Shown here one piece after another: positions 30,133 through 38,265 of a DNA stretch of 64,000 nucleotides (position 1 is its first letter; each line of letters opens with the position of its first letter). The stretch is from the NCBI RefSeq assembly GCF_000015725.1, contig NC_008825.1, forward strand, positions 2,046,001 through 2,110,000. The letters run 5' to 3'. This stretch comes from Methylibium petroleiphilum PM1. Its GTDB lineage: Bacteria; Pseudomonadota; Gammaproteobacteria; Burkholderiales; Burkholderiaceae_C. Below the pieces are notes generated by a model, which was not told the DNA's origin, did no database searches, and saw nothing but the letters and a program-made list of their open reading frames with translations. A program made the position numbers and the translations under genes.

Positions 30133-31260
30133 TCAGTTCAGCGGGACCTTCTTGCCGTCCTTGTAGACGTACAGGGTCATCGCCGGGTTCTTCAGTTCAC
30201 CATCGCTCTCGAAGGCCACCTTCGCGGTCACGCCGGTGTAGTTGGTTTCGAACAGCTTCGGGCCGTAGACCTTGGGGTCGGCCGAGTTGGCGCGCTTCAT
30301 GGCGTCGACCAGCACGAATACCGCGTCGTAGACGTAGGGCGAGTAGACCTGGAACTGGCCGGGATACTTCGCGTCGTACTTGGCCTTCCAGGCGGTACCG
30401 CCGGGCATCTTCTCGAGCGAGGAGCCGCCTTCGGCGCAGACCACGTTGCCCAGCGTCTTGGCGCCGGCCGACAGGTCGGCGAGCTTGGCGGTGCACACGC
30501 CGTCGCCGCCGAAGAACTTGACGTTCGACAGGCCGAGTTGCTCCATCTGGCGCAGCATCGGGCCGGCTTGCGGGTCCATGCCGCCGTAGAACACGCCATC
30601 CGGACCCTTCGACTTGATCGAGGTCAGGATCGCCATGAAATCGGTGGCCTTGTCGGTGGTGTACTGCTCATCGACGATCTGGATGCCCTTGGCCTGGGCA
30701 GTCTTCTTGAACACCTCGGCCACACCCTGCCCGTAGGCAGTGCGGTCATCGATGATCGCGACCTTCTTGAGCTTCAGGTTGTTGGCGGCGTGCAAAGCCA
30801 GGCCGGCGCCGAGCGCGTTGTCGTTGGCCAGGATGCGGAAAGCGGTCTTGAAGCCCTGCTGCGTGTACTTGGGGTTCGTGGCCGACGGGGTGATCTCAGG
30901 AATGCCGCAGTCGTTGTAGATCTTCGAGGCGGGAATGGTGGTGCCGGAGTTCAGGTGACCGACCACACCGTTGACCTTGGCATCGCACAGCTTGGTGGCG
31001 GCGGCCGTGCCCTGCTTCGGGTCGGCAGCGTCGTCTTCCGCAACCAGTTCGAACTTGACCTTCTTGCCACCGATCGTGATGTTCTGGGTGTTGAGTTCCT
31101 CGATCGCCATCCGGGCGCCGTTCTCGTTGTCCTTGCCGTAGTGGGCCTGGGCACCGGAGATGGGGGCGACGTGGCCGATCTTGATCACTTCCTGGGCCGA
31201 GACGGCGCCGGTCGCGAGCAGGGCCGTTGCAAGGGCGATGGCTTTGAGTTTGAGTTGCAT
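30133..31260 (-). CDS. Branched-chain amino acid ABC transporter, periplasmic binding protein (LivK-like)
   Basis: 375-residue type I periplasmic binding protein. A Sec signal peptide ends at VSA (residue 22); the mature part has the LivJ/K-type IKIGHVAPISGAQAHYGKD start, NGARMAIEELN and a pair of Cys (CDAK and CGIPE) as in LivK. It would deliver Leu/Ile/Val or similar ligands to a LivHMGF permease that is not in this window. Other ligands such as amides are possible for this family. Transcribed alone with its own strong terminator. Confidence 0.9.
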   Translation of the reverse strand: MQLKLKAIALATALLATGAVSAQEVIKIGHVAPISGAQAHYGKDNENGARMAIEELNTQNITIGGKKVKFELVAEDDAADPKQGTAAATKLCDAKVNGVVGHLNSGTTIPASKIYNDCGIPEITPSATNPKYTQQGFKTAFRILANDNALGAGLALHAANNLKLKKVAIIDDRTAYGQGVAEVFKKTAQAKGIQIVDEQYTTDKATDFMAILTSIKSKGPDGVFYGGMDPQAGPMLRQMEQLGLSNVKFFGGDGVCTAKLADLSAGAKTLGNVVCAEGGSSLEKMPGGTAWKAKYDAKYPGQFQVYSPYVYDAVFVLVDAMKRANSADPKVYGPKLFETNYTGVTAKVAFESDGELKNPAMTLYVYKDGKKVPLN

Positions 31261-31452
31261 GAAGAACCTCCGGGTTGGAAGAAAGATTGAAGAAAACGGG
31301 TCGTTCTCAACGGCCGAGACAATACTCCAAAACAGGCAGCACACCGCTCGGGAGACGCCCCGGGAAAACACCGTCGGCGCCGGTGCCGGCGGTCTGCACC
31401 TGAAGCTGGAACAGTAGCAAGCCGCAGACCACCCGCTTTGCAGGCGCCGAGA
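31261..31452. other. Intergenic region
   Basis: 192 bp upstream of the binding protein gene and downstream of holC. It should contain the promoter of the transporter gene (minus strand); no clear motif pair was recognised. Confidence 0.4.
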
Positions 31453-31887
31453 TCAGCCGCGCACCTCGTGCGGGCGGATCTCGTAGCCGCGGCTCTCGAA
31501 GTAGCGCCAGCGCTGGCGGCCTGCGCGCCGCTCCTCGTCGTCTTTGCCGACGATCTCGAACAAGCGTTCGAAGCTCTCGAAACCAGCCGGCACCTCGGGT
31601 CCCAGGTTCACCAGCACCTCGTGATGAGGTGCGTCGGCTGCCCGGTCCAGCAGCCAGATCGGGGTCGGCGCCAGGCGCTCGGCCGGAGCCGCTCCTGCGC
31701 GCAGCCGGGCATGGGGCACGAACGCCAGCGGATCGTAAGTCCACAGCATCACGTCGAGCTGGGCGAGCCGCTCGCTCGACGACGCCGTGACGGCTACCCG
31801 GGCGCCCCGCTGGTAGGCCTTCGTCAGCAGGCGGCAGGCGTGCGCCAGCGGATCGGCTGCACCGTGGTGGAAGTTGATCTCCGTCAA
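31453..31887 (-). CDS. holC: DNA polymerase III chi subunit
   Basis: 144 residues, similar to E. coli HolC (147). Chi links the clamp loader to SSB. Typical parts are the start TEINFHHGAADPLAHACRL, RGARVAVTASSSERLAQLD, LWTYDPLAFVPH and PIWLL. TTG at 31887 is the best start: it gives the family's N-terminus and follows GGGGA. Located 22 bp after pepA, the usual pepA-holC order. Confidence 0.9.
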   Translation of the reverse strand: MTEINFHHGAADPLAHACRLLTKAYQRGARVAVTASSSERLAQLDVMLWTYDPLAFVPHARLRAGAAPAERLAPTPIWLLDRAADAPHHEVLVNLGPEVPAGFESFERLFEIVGKDDEERRAGRQRWRYFESRGYEIRPHEVRG

Positions 31888-31909
31888 GCGGGTTCCCCGC
31901 GCGCAGGCG

Positions 31910-33364
31910 TCAACGGGTGCGCGACAGCACGAAGTGCGTGAGCAGCGGCACCGGCCGGCCGGTCGCTCCCTTGGCGGCGCCGGATTTCCAGGCCGTGCCG
32001 GCGATGTCGAGGTGCGCCCAGCGGTACTTGGCTGTGAACTTCTTGAGGAACATCGCCGCGGTGATGGCCCCGCCGGCGCGGCCACCGACATTGCCCATGT
32101 CGGCGAAGTTGCTGCGCAGCGCTTCCTCGTACTCGTCGTCGAGCGGCATGCGCCAAGCCGGGTCGAGGCCGGCGCTGCCGGCGTCGAGCAGCGCATCGGC
32201 GAGCGCATCGTCGGCGCTGAACAGGCCGCTGCGGTGATGACCGAGCGCAATGACGCAGGCGCCGGTCAGCGTGGCGATGTCGATCACCACGGCCGGCTTG
32301 AAGCGCTCGGCGTAGGTCAGCGCGTCACACAGGATCAGGCGCCCCTCGGCGTCGGTGTTGAGCACCTCGATCGTCTGGCCCGACATCGAGGTCACCACGT
32401 CGCCCGGCTTGATGGCGCGCCCGCTGGGCATGTTCTCGCAGCTCGGGATGAGGCCCACCACATTGACCTGCGGCTGAAGTTCCGCGACAGCGCGGAAGCT
32501 GCCGAGCACGCTGGCGGCGCCACCCATGTCGTACTTCATCTCGTCCATTTCGGCCGCCGGCTTGATGGAAATGCCGCCGGTGTCGAAGGTGATGCCTTTG
32601 CCCACCAGCACCACCGGTGCATCGCTCCGCGACGCGCCGTCATAGCGCAGCACGATGAACTTCGGGGGCTCGTCGGAGCCCTGCGCCACGGCGAGGAAGG
32701 AGCCCATGCCGAGCTTCTCGCAGGCCTTGCGGTCGAGCACGTCGACCTTGATCCGCGGCAGCTTGGCGAGCTTGCGCGCCTCGGCCGCCAGGAAGCTCGG
32801 CGTGCAGTGGTTGCCGGGCCGGTTGGCGCACTCGCGCGCCAGCGCCACGCCAAGGGCGATCGCCGCGCCGCGCGACAGTCCGGTCTGCGCCGCCTTGGCT
32901 TCCGCCTTGTCGACCAGCAGGGTGATCTTCTGCAGCGCCGGCGCGGGGCTCGCGCTCGGCTTGGTGTGGCGGTAGCTGTAGGTGGCGTCGGACGCTGCCG
33001 CCGCGGCGGCCTCGGCATGGGAGTCCTCGATGGCGCCGCTTGCGGCCACTGCCAGGTGTTTCACACCCAGCGGCTTGATCAGGCCCAAGCCCGCGGCCAC
33101 GGCGGACTTGAAGGCCTTGGGCCCGGCATCGCCGGCCACGGCGAACACCACGCGCGCCGCCTTCACGCCCAGCGGACGGTGCAGATAGAGCGTGCGACCG
33201 GCCTTGAAGGCCAGGTCGCCGGCCGCGATCGCATCGGACAGCACGCGATCCAGGGGATCGTCCAGGCCTTGCTGCTTCGGATCGCCGGCCACCACGATCA
33301 AGAGCGCATCGGCGCTGACCTTCGAAAGGCTGGAGGTCGACGTGGCGAGAATGCGAAAGTCCAT
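31910..33364 (-). CDS. pepA: Leucyl aminopeptidase (M17)
   Basis: Dizinc/manganese cytosolic aminopeptidase that releases N-terminal residues; in some bacteria also a DNA-binding accessory factor for site-specific recombination. The 484 residues carry the M17 signatures VLVGKGITFDTGGISIKP (metal-binding Lys and Asp), MKYDMGGAASVLG and NTDAEGRLILCDAL (active site). The N-terminal domain is typical. Divergent from lptF with a 26-bp gap, so promoters must overlap the gene starts or lie inside them. Confidence 0.95.
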   Translation of the reverse strand: MDFRILATSTSSLSKVSADALLIVVAGDPKQQGLDDPLDRVLSDAIAAGDLAFKAGRTLYLHRPLGVKAARVVFAVAGDAGPKAFKSAVAAGLGLIKPLGVKHLAVAASGAIEDSHAEAAAAAASDATYSYRHTKPSASPAPALQKITLLVDKAEAKAAQTGLSRGAAIALGVALARECANRPGNHCTPSFLAAEARKLAKLPRIKVDVLDRKACEKLGMGSFLAVAQGSDEPPKFIVLRYDGASRSDAPVVLVGKGITFDTGGISIKPAAEMDEMKYDMGGAASVLGSFRAVAELQPQVNVVGLIPSCENMPSGRAIKPGDVVTSMSGQTIEVLNTDAEGRLILCDALTYAERFKPAVVIDIATLTGACVIALGHHRSGLFSADDALADALLDAGSAGLDPAWRMPLDDEYEEALRSNFADMGNVGGRAGGAITAAMFLKKFTAKYRWAHLDIAGTAWKSGAAKGATGRPVPLLTHFVLSRTR

Positions 33365-33390
33365 AATGCGATCCGTTTGAAATCCAATTG

Positions 33391-34482
33391 ATGTTATTCG
33401 ATTCCACTCTGCGCCGAGACCTCGCCAGGAGCTTTGGCGCGACCCTGGTCGTGATCATGACCATCGTGATCACGATGTTCCTCATCCGCACGCTCGGCCA
33501 GGCGGCGGGTGGTTCGGTGGCCGCGCAGGATGTCGCGCTGCTGCTCGGCTACGTGGCCCTCGAGAACCTGCCCACCATCCTCAGCCTGTCGCTGTTCATC
33601 GCGGTGGTGACGACGCTCACGCGCATGTACCGCGACAGCGAGATGGTGATCTGGTTCGCCAGCGGTGTGGGCCTGCTGCGTTTCGTGCCGCCGGTGCTGC
33701 GGCTGACCGCACCGCTGCTGCTGCTGGTGGCGCTGCTGGCGCTGTTCGTCTGGCCCTGGGGCAACCGCCAGATCGCCGAGCTGAAAGACCGTTACCAGCG
33801 GCGCTCAGACGTGGCGCGCGTGGCGCCCGGGCAGTTCCAGAGCTCGGCCGACGGCAAGCGCACCTTCTTCATCGAGCGTGACACCGGCGAAGGCAACATC
33901 GCGCGCAACGTGTTCGTCCTGGAGCGCAAGCCCGACAGCGAGAGCGTGACCTCGGCCCGCACCGGGCGCATCGAGATGGACGGCGACCAGCGTTTCGTCG
34001 TGCTCGAAAGCGGCCAGCGCAACGATATCAACCTCGCCACCGGCGAGCGCAAGCTCGCCCAGTTCGACAGCTACCGCGTGCTGGCCGGCGAAGCCGTCAG
34101 CAGCGGCGCCGACAACCTGCCACCGAAGGCGCGCAGCACCTGGGATCTGCTCACGCAGCCGAGCAACCGGCACTTCGGCGAGCTCGCCTGGCGCATCGGC
34201 CTGGCCGTCGGTGGCATCAATCTCGTGTTGTTGGGCATCGGCCTGGCGGGCGGCAACCCGCGGCGTGCCGGCAGCTGGAACCTGCTGTTCGCGCTGCTCG
34301 CCTTCGTCGTCTATTTCAACCTGCTGAACCTCAGTCAGGCCTGGGTCGCCAGCGGCAAGCTCGAGATCGGCATCGTGCTGCTGCTCATCCACGGCGGCAG
34401 CTTCGTGCTGGCTGTTTCCTTGCTCTGGTGGCGCGAACGCGGCGCCTCGTTCGGACTGCGCCGCCGGCGCGCAAGCACCTAA
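33391..34482 (+). CDS. lptF: LPS export permease LptF
   Basis: Inner-membrane half of the LptB2FG transporter that extracts LPS from the membrane. 363 residues with six predicted helices in two groups of three (three at the start, beginning GATLVVIMTIVITMFLIRTL; three near the end) around a large periplasmic beta-jellyroll-like domain (about 120-250). Starts MLFDSTLRRDLARSF, the usual LptF beginning; ATG at 33391 is preferred over a TTG directly before it. Nine bases precede lptG. Confidence 0.94.
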   Translation: MLFDSTLRRDLARSFGATLVVIMTIVITMFLIRTLGQAAGGSVAAQDVALLLGYVALENLPTILSLSLFIAVVTTLTRMYRDSEMVIWFASGVGLLRFVPPVLRLTAPLLLLVALLALFVWPWGNRQIAELKDRYQRRSDVARVAPGQFQSSADGKRTFFIERDTGEGNIARNVFVLERKPDSESVTSARTGRIEMDGDQRFVVLESGQRNDINLATGERKLAQFDSYRVLAGEAVSSGADNLPPKARSTWDLLTQPSNRHFGELAWRIGLAVGGINLVLLGIGLAGGNPRRAGSWNLLFALLAFVVYFNLLNLSQAWVASGKLEIGIVLLLIHGGSFVLAVSLLWWRERGASFGLRRRRAST

Positions 34483-34491
34483 GGCCTCGCC

Positions 34492-35613
34492 ATGCGCACG
34501 GTCCGCCGTCTCCTGTATGCCGACGTCCTGGGCGCGGTGACCTTCGTCGCCGTGTCCTTCCTGTCGCTGTTCTTCTTCATCGACTTCGTGGAGGAGCTCG
34601 ACGACATCGGCCGTGGCGCCTACCGCGTGCACCATGCGGCCCTGTACTGCCTGCTGGAGCTGCCGGGGCGCCTGTACGAACTGCTGCCGATCGCGGTGTT
34701 GATCGGCACCATCTACGCGATGGCCAGGCTGGCGCAGTCTTCAGAGTTCACCATTCTGCGCACCGGCGGGCTGGGTCCGGGCCGGGCCCTGTCGCTGCTC
34801 GCCAAGATCGGACTGGCGTTCGCGGTGCTGACCTTCGTGGTCGGCGACTACGTCGGCCCCTATTTCGATGCCAAGGCGCAGACGCTCCGTTCCACGCTGC
34901 GCGGCTCGGCCTCCGGCGGCGGCAACAACAGCGCCTGGCTGAAGGACCGCCGCGCCGCCGCGCCGGGGGAGCTGCCCGCCGGAGAGCGCATCGATTCGAT
35001 CAACATCGGCAACGTCGGGCCCGACGGTCTGCTCGACGACGTGCGCATCTACGAGTTCAGCGAGGAAGGCCAGCTGCTGGCGCGTGTGGCCGCGGAGCAT
35101 GCCGTGGTCGAAGACGGTGCCTGGCGCCTTAAAAAGGTGCGTCTCACGCGCTGGCATGCGGCGAGCGGCGACGGCCTGCCGGTCGACGAGCGGCGCGACG
35201 AGCTGCGTTGGCCGACCCGCTTGACGCCTTCGGTGGTTGGTGCGGCCGTCTCGCCGCTCAAGAGCATGTCGACCGTCGATCTCTACCGCTACATGAGCCA
35301 TCTGTCCCAGAACGAGCAGGCCGCGCAGCGCCAGGAGATCCAGTTCTGGAAGAAGGCGCTGTACCCGCTGGCCTGCCTGGTGATGGTGGGCCTGGCCCTG
35401 CCGTTCGCCTACCTGCACGCGCGCGCCGGTGGCGTCAGCGTCAAGGTGTTCGGCGGCATCCTGCTGGGCATCAGCTTCGTGCTGCTGAACAACGTGTCGA
35501 CCCACCTCGGGTTGCTGCGCGATTGGACGCCCTGGATCGCAGCCGCAGCACCCGGCGCTTTCTACCTGCTGCTGTCGATGGCTGCCTTCAGCTGGCTCGT
35601 GCGCTACCGGTGA
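34492..35613 (+). CDS. lptG: LPS export permease LptG
   Basis: Partner of LptF in LptB2FG. 373 residues with the same six-helix plus periplasmic-domain layout; N-terminal MRTVRRLLYADVLGAVTFVA and the conserved RLYELLPIAVLIGTIYAM in the second helix. The final helices (FGGILLGISFVLLNNVSTHL) form the lateral gate side. Cotranscribed with lptF. Confidence 0.94.
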   Translation: MRTVRRLLYADVLGAVTFVAVSFLSLFFFIDFVEELDDIGRGAYRVHHAALYCLLELPGRLYELLPIAVLIGTIYAMARLAQSSEFTILRTGGLGPGRALSLLAKIGLAFAVLTFVVGDYVGPYFDAKAQTLRSTLRGSASGGGNNSAWLKDRRAAAPGELPAGERIDSINIGNVGPDGLLDDVRIYEFSEEGQLLARVAAEHAVVEDGAWRLKKVRLTRWHAASGDGLPVDERRDELRWPTRLTPSVVGAAVSPLKSMSTVDLYRYMSHLSQNEQAAQRQEIQFWKKALYPLACLVMVGLALPFAYLHARAGGVSVKVFGGILLGISFVLLNNVSTHLGLLRDWTPWIAAAAPGAFYLLLSMAAFSWLVRYR

Positions 35614-35624
35614 GAGGGAACCGC

Positions 35625-36008
35625 ATGCAGCAGCACGGCATCCTCCTGTTCGCCCACGGCGCCCGCGACCCCTTGTGGGCGCGGCCCTTCGAGGCGGTGG
35701 CGCGTCAGCTGCGGGAGCGCGCGCCGGATACACCGGTCGCGCTGGCCTACCTGGAGTTCATGAGCCCGGACCTGCGCGGCGCGGCCCATGCCCTGGCGGC
35801 GCAGGGCTGCTCGGCCGTGAGCGTGCTGCCGCTGTTCCTGGGCGCAGGAGGGCATGTGCGCAAGGACTTGCCGGCACTGCTGCACAGCGTGCGCGGCGAA
35901 CTGCCGGCGGTGCGCTGGCAGCTCGCGCCCGCGATCGGAGAGATCGACTCGGTGGTCGCCGCGATGGCCGATGCCGCCTGGGCGCTGCTGCAACCGCAGG
36001 CCCGCTGA
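35625..36008 (+). CDS. CbiX/SirB-type chelatase-like protein
   Basis: 127-residue single-domain CbiX fold protein: HGILLFAHGARDPLWARPF with the metal-binding His, later VLPLFLGAGGHVRKDLP with a second His. Such proteins insert Co2+ into sirohydrochlorin or Fe2+ to make siroheme. Next to a CysB-type regulator, iron insertion for siroheme of sulfite reductase is attractive, but this is inference. ATG 35625 follows GAGAGGGA. Confidence 0.85.
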   Translation: MQQHGILLFAHGARDPLWARPFEAVARQLRERAPDTPVALAYLEFMSPDLRGAAHALAAQGCSAVSVLPLFLGAGGHVRKDLPALLHSVRGELPAVRWQLAPAIGEIDSVVAAMADAAWALLQPQAR

Positions 36009-36076
36009 GAGCGTCACGCCGGTGGCACTGAGATAATTTCGTTTCACCCGCCTCGCGCAGCTGCGCGCACCGCCCG

Positions 36077-37030
36077 ATGAACCTGCATCAGTTTCGTTTC
36101 GTCCAGGAAGCCGTGCGCCGCAATCTCAACCTGACCGAGACCGCGAAGGCCCTTCACACGTCCCAGCCCGGAATTTCCAAGGCCATCCTCGAGCTCGAGG
36201 GCGAGCTCGGCATCGACATCTTCGCGCGCCACGGCAAGCGGCTCAAGCGCATCACCGAGCCAGGCCAGCAGGTGCTCGCGGCCATCGAGATCATCATGCG
36301 CGAGGTCGGCAACCTCAAGCGCATCGGCGAGGAGTACAGCCAGCAGGATGCCGGCACCTTGTCGATCGCCACCACCCACACCCAGGCACGCTACGTGCTG
36401 CCTGGCCCGGTGGCTGCGCTGCGCAAGCGCCATCCCAAGGTGGCAATCAGCCTGCACCAGGGCACACCCGAGCAGGTGGCGCAGATGCTGATCGACGAGA
36501 CCGCAGAGGTCGGGCTGGCGACCGAGTCGCTGAGCGATTTCGAGTCCCTGGTCACCCTGCCCTGCTACGACTGGCAGCACGTGGTGGTGCTGCCGCTGAA
36601 CCATCCACTCGCGGCGCACGAACGGCTGACCCTGGAGCAACTGGCCCAGGAGCCGCTGATTTCCTACCACCCGTCCTTCACGGGCCGCACCCGCGTCGAC
36701 CAGGCCTTCGCCACGCGCGGACTCAAGCCGAACGTCGTGCTGGAGGCGATCGACTCCGACGTCATCAAGACCTACGTCCGGCTCGGCCTGGGTGTGGGCA
36801 TCGTGGCCGAGATGGCGGTGCGCGACGATCCCGCCTGTGCACCGGGCGGCGATCTCGTCACGCGTCCAGCCGGCCAGCTGTTCGGCAACAACGTCGCCCG
36901 ACTCGCTTTCAAGCGCGGAGCCTACCTGCGCAACTTCGTCTACGGTTTTGCCGAGCTGCTGTCTGACCGGCTGACCCGCGATCTGATCACCCGCGCGTTG
37001 CAGGGCGACGCCGAAAGCTACGAACTGTGA
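36077..37030 (+). CDS. cysB: LysR-type regulator CysB/Cbl
   Basis: 317-residue LTTR controlling sulfur assimilation genes with N-acetylserine or sulfate/APS as ligand. N-terminal HTH (about 3-60: NLHQFRFVQEAVRRNLNLTE and SQPGISKAILELEGELG), then the periplasmic-binding-like effector domain with TTHTQARYVLP and GVGIVAEMA as in CysB. Length 317 fits CysB/Cbl. Target genes are not in this window except perhaps the chelatase gene 68 bp upstream. Confidence 0.9.
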   Translation: MNLHQFRFVQEAVRRNLNLTETAKALHTSQPGISKAILELEGELGIDIFARHGKRLKRITEPGQQVLAAIEIIMREVGNLKRIGEEYSQQDAGTLSIATTHTQARYVLPGPVAALRKRHPKVAISLHQGTPEQVAQMLIDETAEVGLATESLSDFESLVTLPCYDWQHVVVLPLNHPLAAHERLTLEQLAQEPLISYHPSFTGRTRVDQAFATRGLKPNVVLEAIDSDVIKTYVRLGLGVGIVAEMAVRDDPACAPGGDLVTRPAGQLFGNNVARLAFKRGAYLRNFVYGFAELLSDRLTRDLITRALQGDAESYEL

Positions 37031-37041
37031 AGCCAGCACCG

Positions 37042-38244
37042 ATGAGCAGCGCCCACCTCCTGGCCCGCACGCCCGTGCCGCCCAGCCGCCTGCCGCGGGT
37101 GGGCACGACGATCTTCACCGTGATGTCCGCGCTGGCCCAGGAGCACGGCGCGGTCAACCTCGGCCAGGGCTTCCCGGACTTCGAGTGCGACCCGCGCCTG
37201 GTCGATGCCGTGACGCAGGCCATGCAGGCAGGCCACAACCAGTACCCGCCGATGGCCGGCGTGCCGGTGTTGCGCGAAGCAGTCGCCGCAAAGATCGCCG
37301 CGCTCTATGGTCACCGCTACGACCCCGGCAGCGAGATCACCATCACCGCTGGCGCGACCCAGGCCATCCTGACCGCGATCCTCGCGCTGGTGCATCCGGG
37401 CGACGAGGTGATCGTCCTTGAGCCCTGCTACGACAGCTATGCGCCAAACATCGAACTGGCCGGCGGCCGAGTACGGCGGGTGCCGCTGACGCCGGGCCGC
37501 TTCCGGCCGGACTTCGACCGTATCGCCGCGGCGCTCGGGCCGCGCACCCGCGCAATCCTCGTCAACACGCCGCACAACCCGAGCGCCACGGTGTGGACCG
37601 CCGGCGAGATGCAGCGCCTGGCCGATCTGCTGCGGCCCACCAACGTGATCGTCATCGCCGACGAGGTCTACGAGCACATGGTGTTCGACGGCCAAGCCCA
37701 CCAGAGCGTGGCTCGCCATGCGGAGCTCGCCGCGCGCTCCGTCATCGTGTCGAGCTTCGGAAAGACCTTTCATGTGACCGGCTGGAAGGTGGGCTACGCC
37801 GCGGCCCCGGCCGAACTGATGGCGGAGTTCCGCAAGGTGCATCAATTCAATGTGTTCACCGTCAACACGCCGGTGCAGCACGCGCTGGCCGCCTACCTGG
37901 GCGACCCTCGCCCCTACCTGGACCTGCCGGATTTTTATGCACGCAAGCGCGACCGCTTCCGCGCCGGGCTCGCGGACACCGGCCTCGACCTGATGCCCAG
38001 CGAAGGCAGCTACTTCCAGTGCGTGGGTTATGGCGGCCTGGCCGCGCATCGGGCGCGCAGCGAAGCCGAGTTCTGCCGCTGGTTGACCACCGAGGCCGGC
38101 GTCGCGGCGATTCCGCTGTCGGCGTTCTACGACGCCGGATTCGAACAGCGGGTCGTGCGCTTCTGCTTTGCCAAGCGCGAAGGCACGCTGGATGCCGCGT
38201 TGCAGCGGCTGCGCACGGCGCTGTCCGCGCGATCTCCCGGCTGA
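37042..38244 (+). CDS. Methionine/aromatic aminotransferase (YbdL-like, class I)
   Basis: PLP fold-type I transaminase, 400 residues. Marks include VNLGQGFPDFECD, NTPHNPSATVWT, IADEVYEHMVFD, the Schiff-base lysine in SSFGKTFHVTGWKVGY, and RVVRFCFAKRE with the substrate-binding Arg. The subgroup (GQGFPDF, GKTFHVTGWKVGY) is that of methionine aminotransferase YbdL/kynurenine aminotransferases, suggesting 4-methylthio-2-oxobutyrate conversion in the Met salvage route. ATG 37042 used; a GTG at 37027 overlapping cysB is an alternative. Confidence 0.88.
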   Translation: MSSAHLLARTPVPPSRLPRVGTTIFTVMSALAQEHGAVNLGQGFPDFECDPRLVDAVTQAMQAGHNQYPPMAGVPVLREAVAAKIAALYGHRYDPGSEITITAGATQAILTAILALVHPGDEVIVLEPCYDSYAPNIELAGGRVRRVPLTPGRFRPDFDRIAAALGPRTRAILVNTPHNPSATVWTAGEMQRLADLLRPTNVIVIADEVYEHMVFDGQAHQSVARHAELAARSVIVSSFGKTFHVTGWKVGYAAAPAELMAEFRKVHQFNVFTVNTPVQHALAAYLGDPRPYLDLPDFYARKRDRFRAGLADTGLDLMPSEGSYFQCVGYGGLAAHRARSEAEFCRWLTTEAGVAAIPLSAFYDAGFEQRVVRFCFAKREGTLDAALQRLRTALSARSPG

Positions 38245-38265
38245 GGGCGCCCGCAGGCGCGCAAC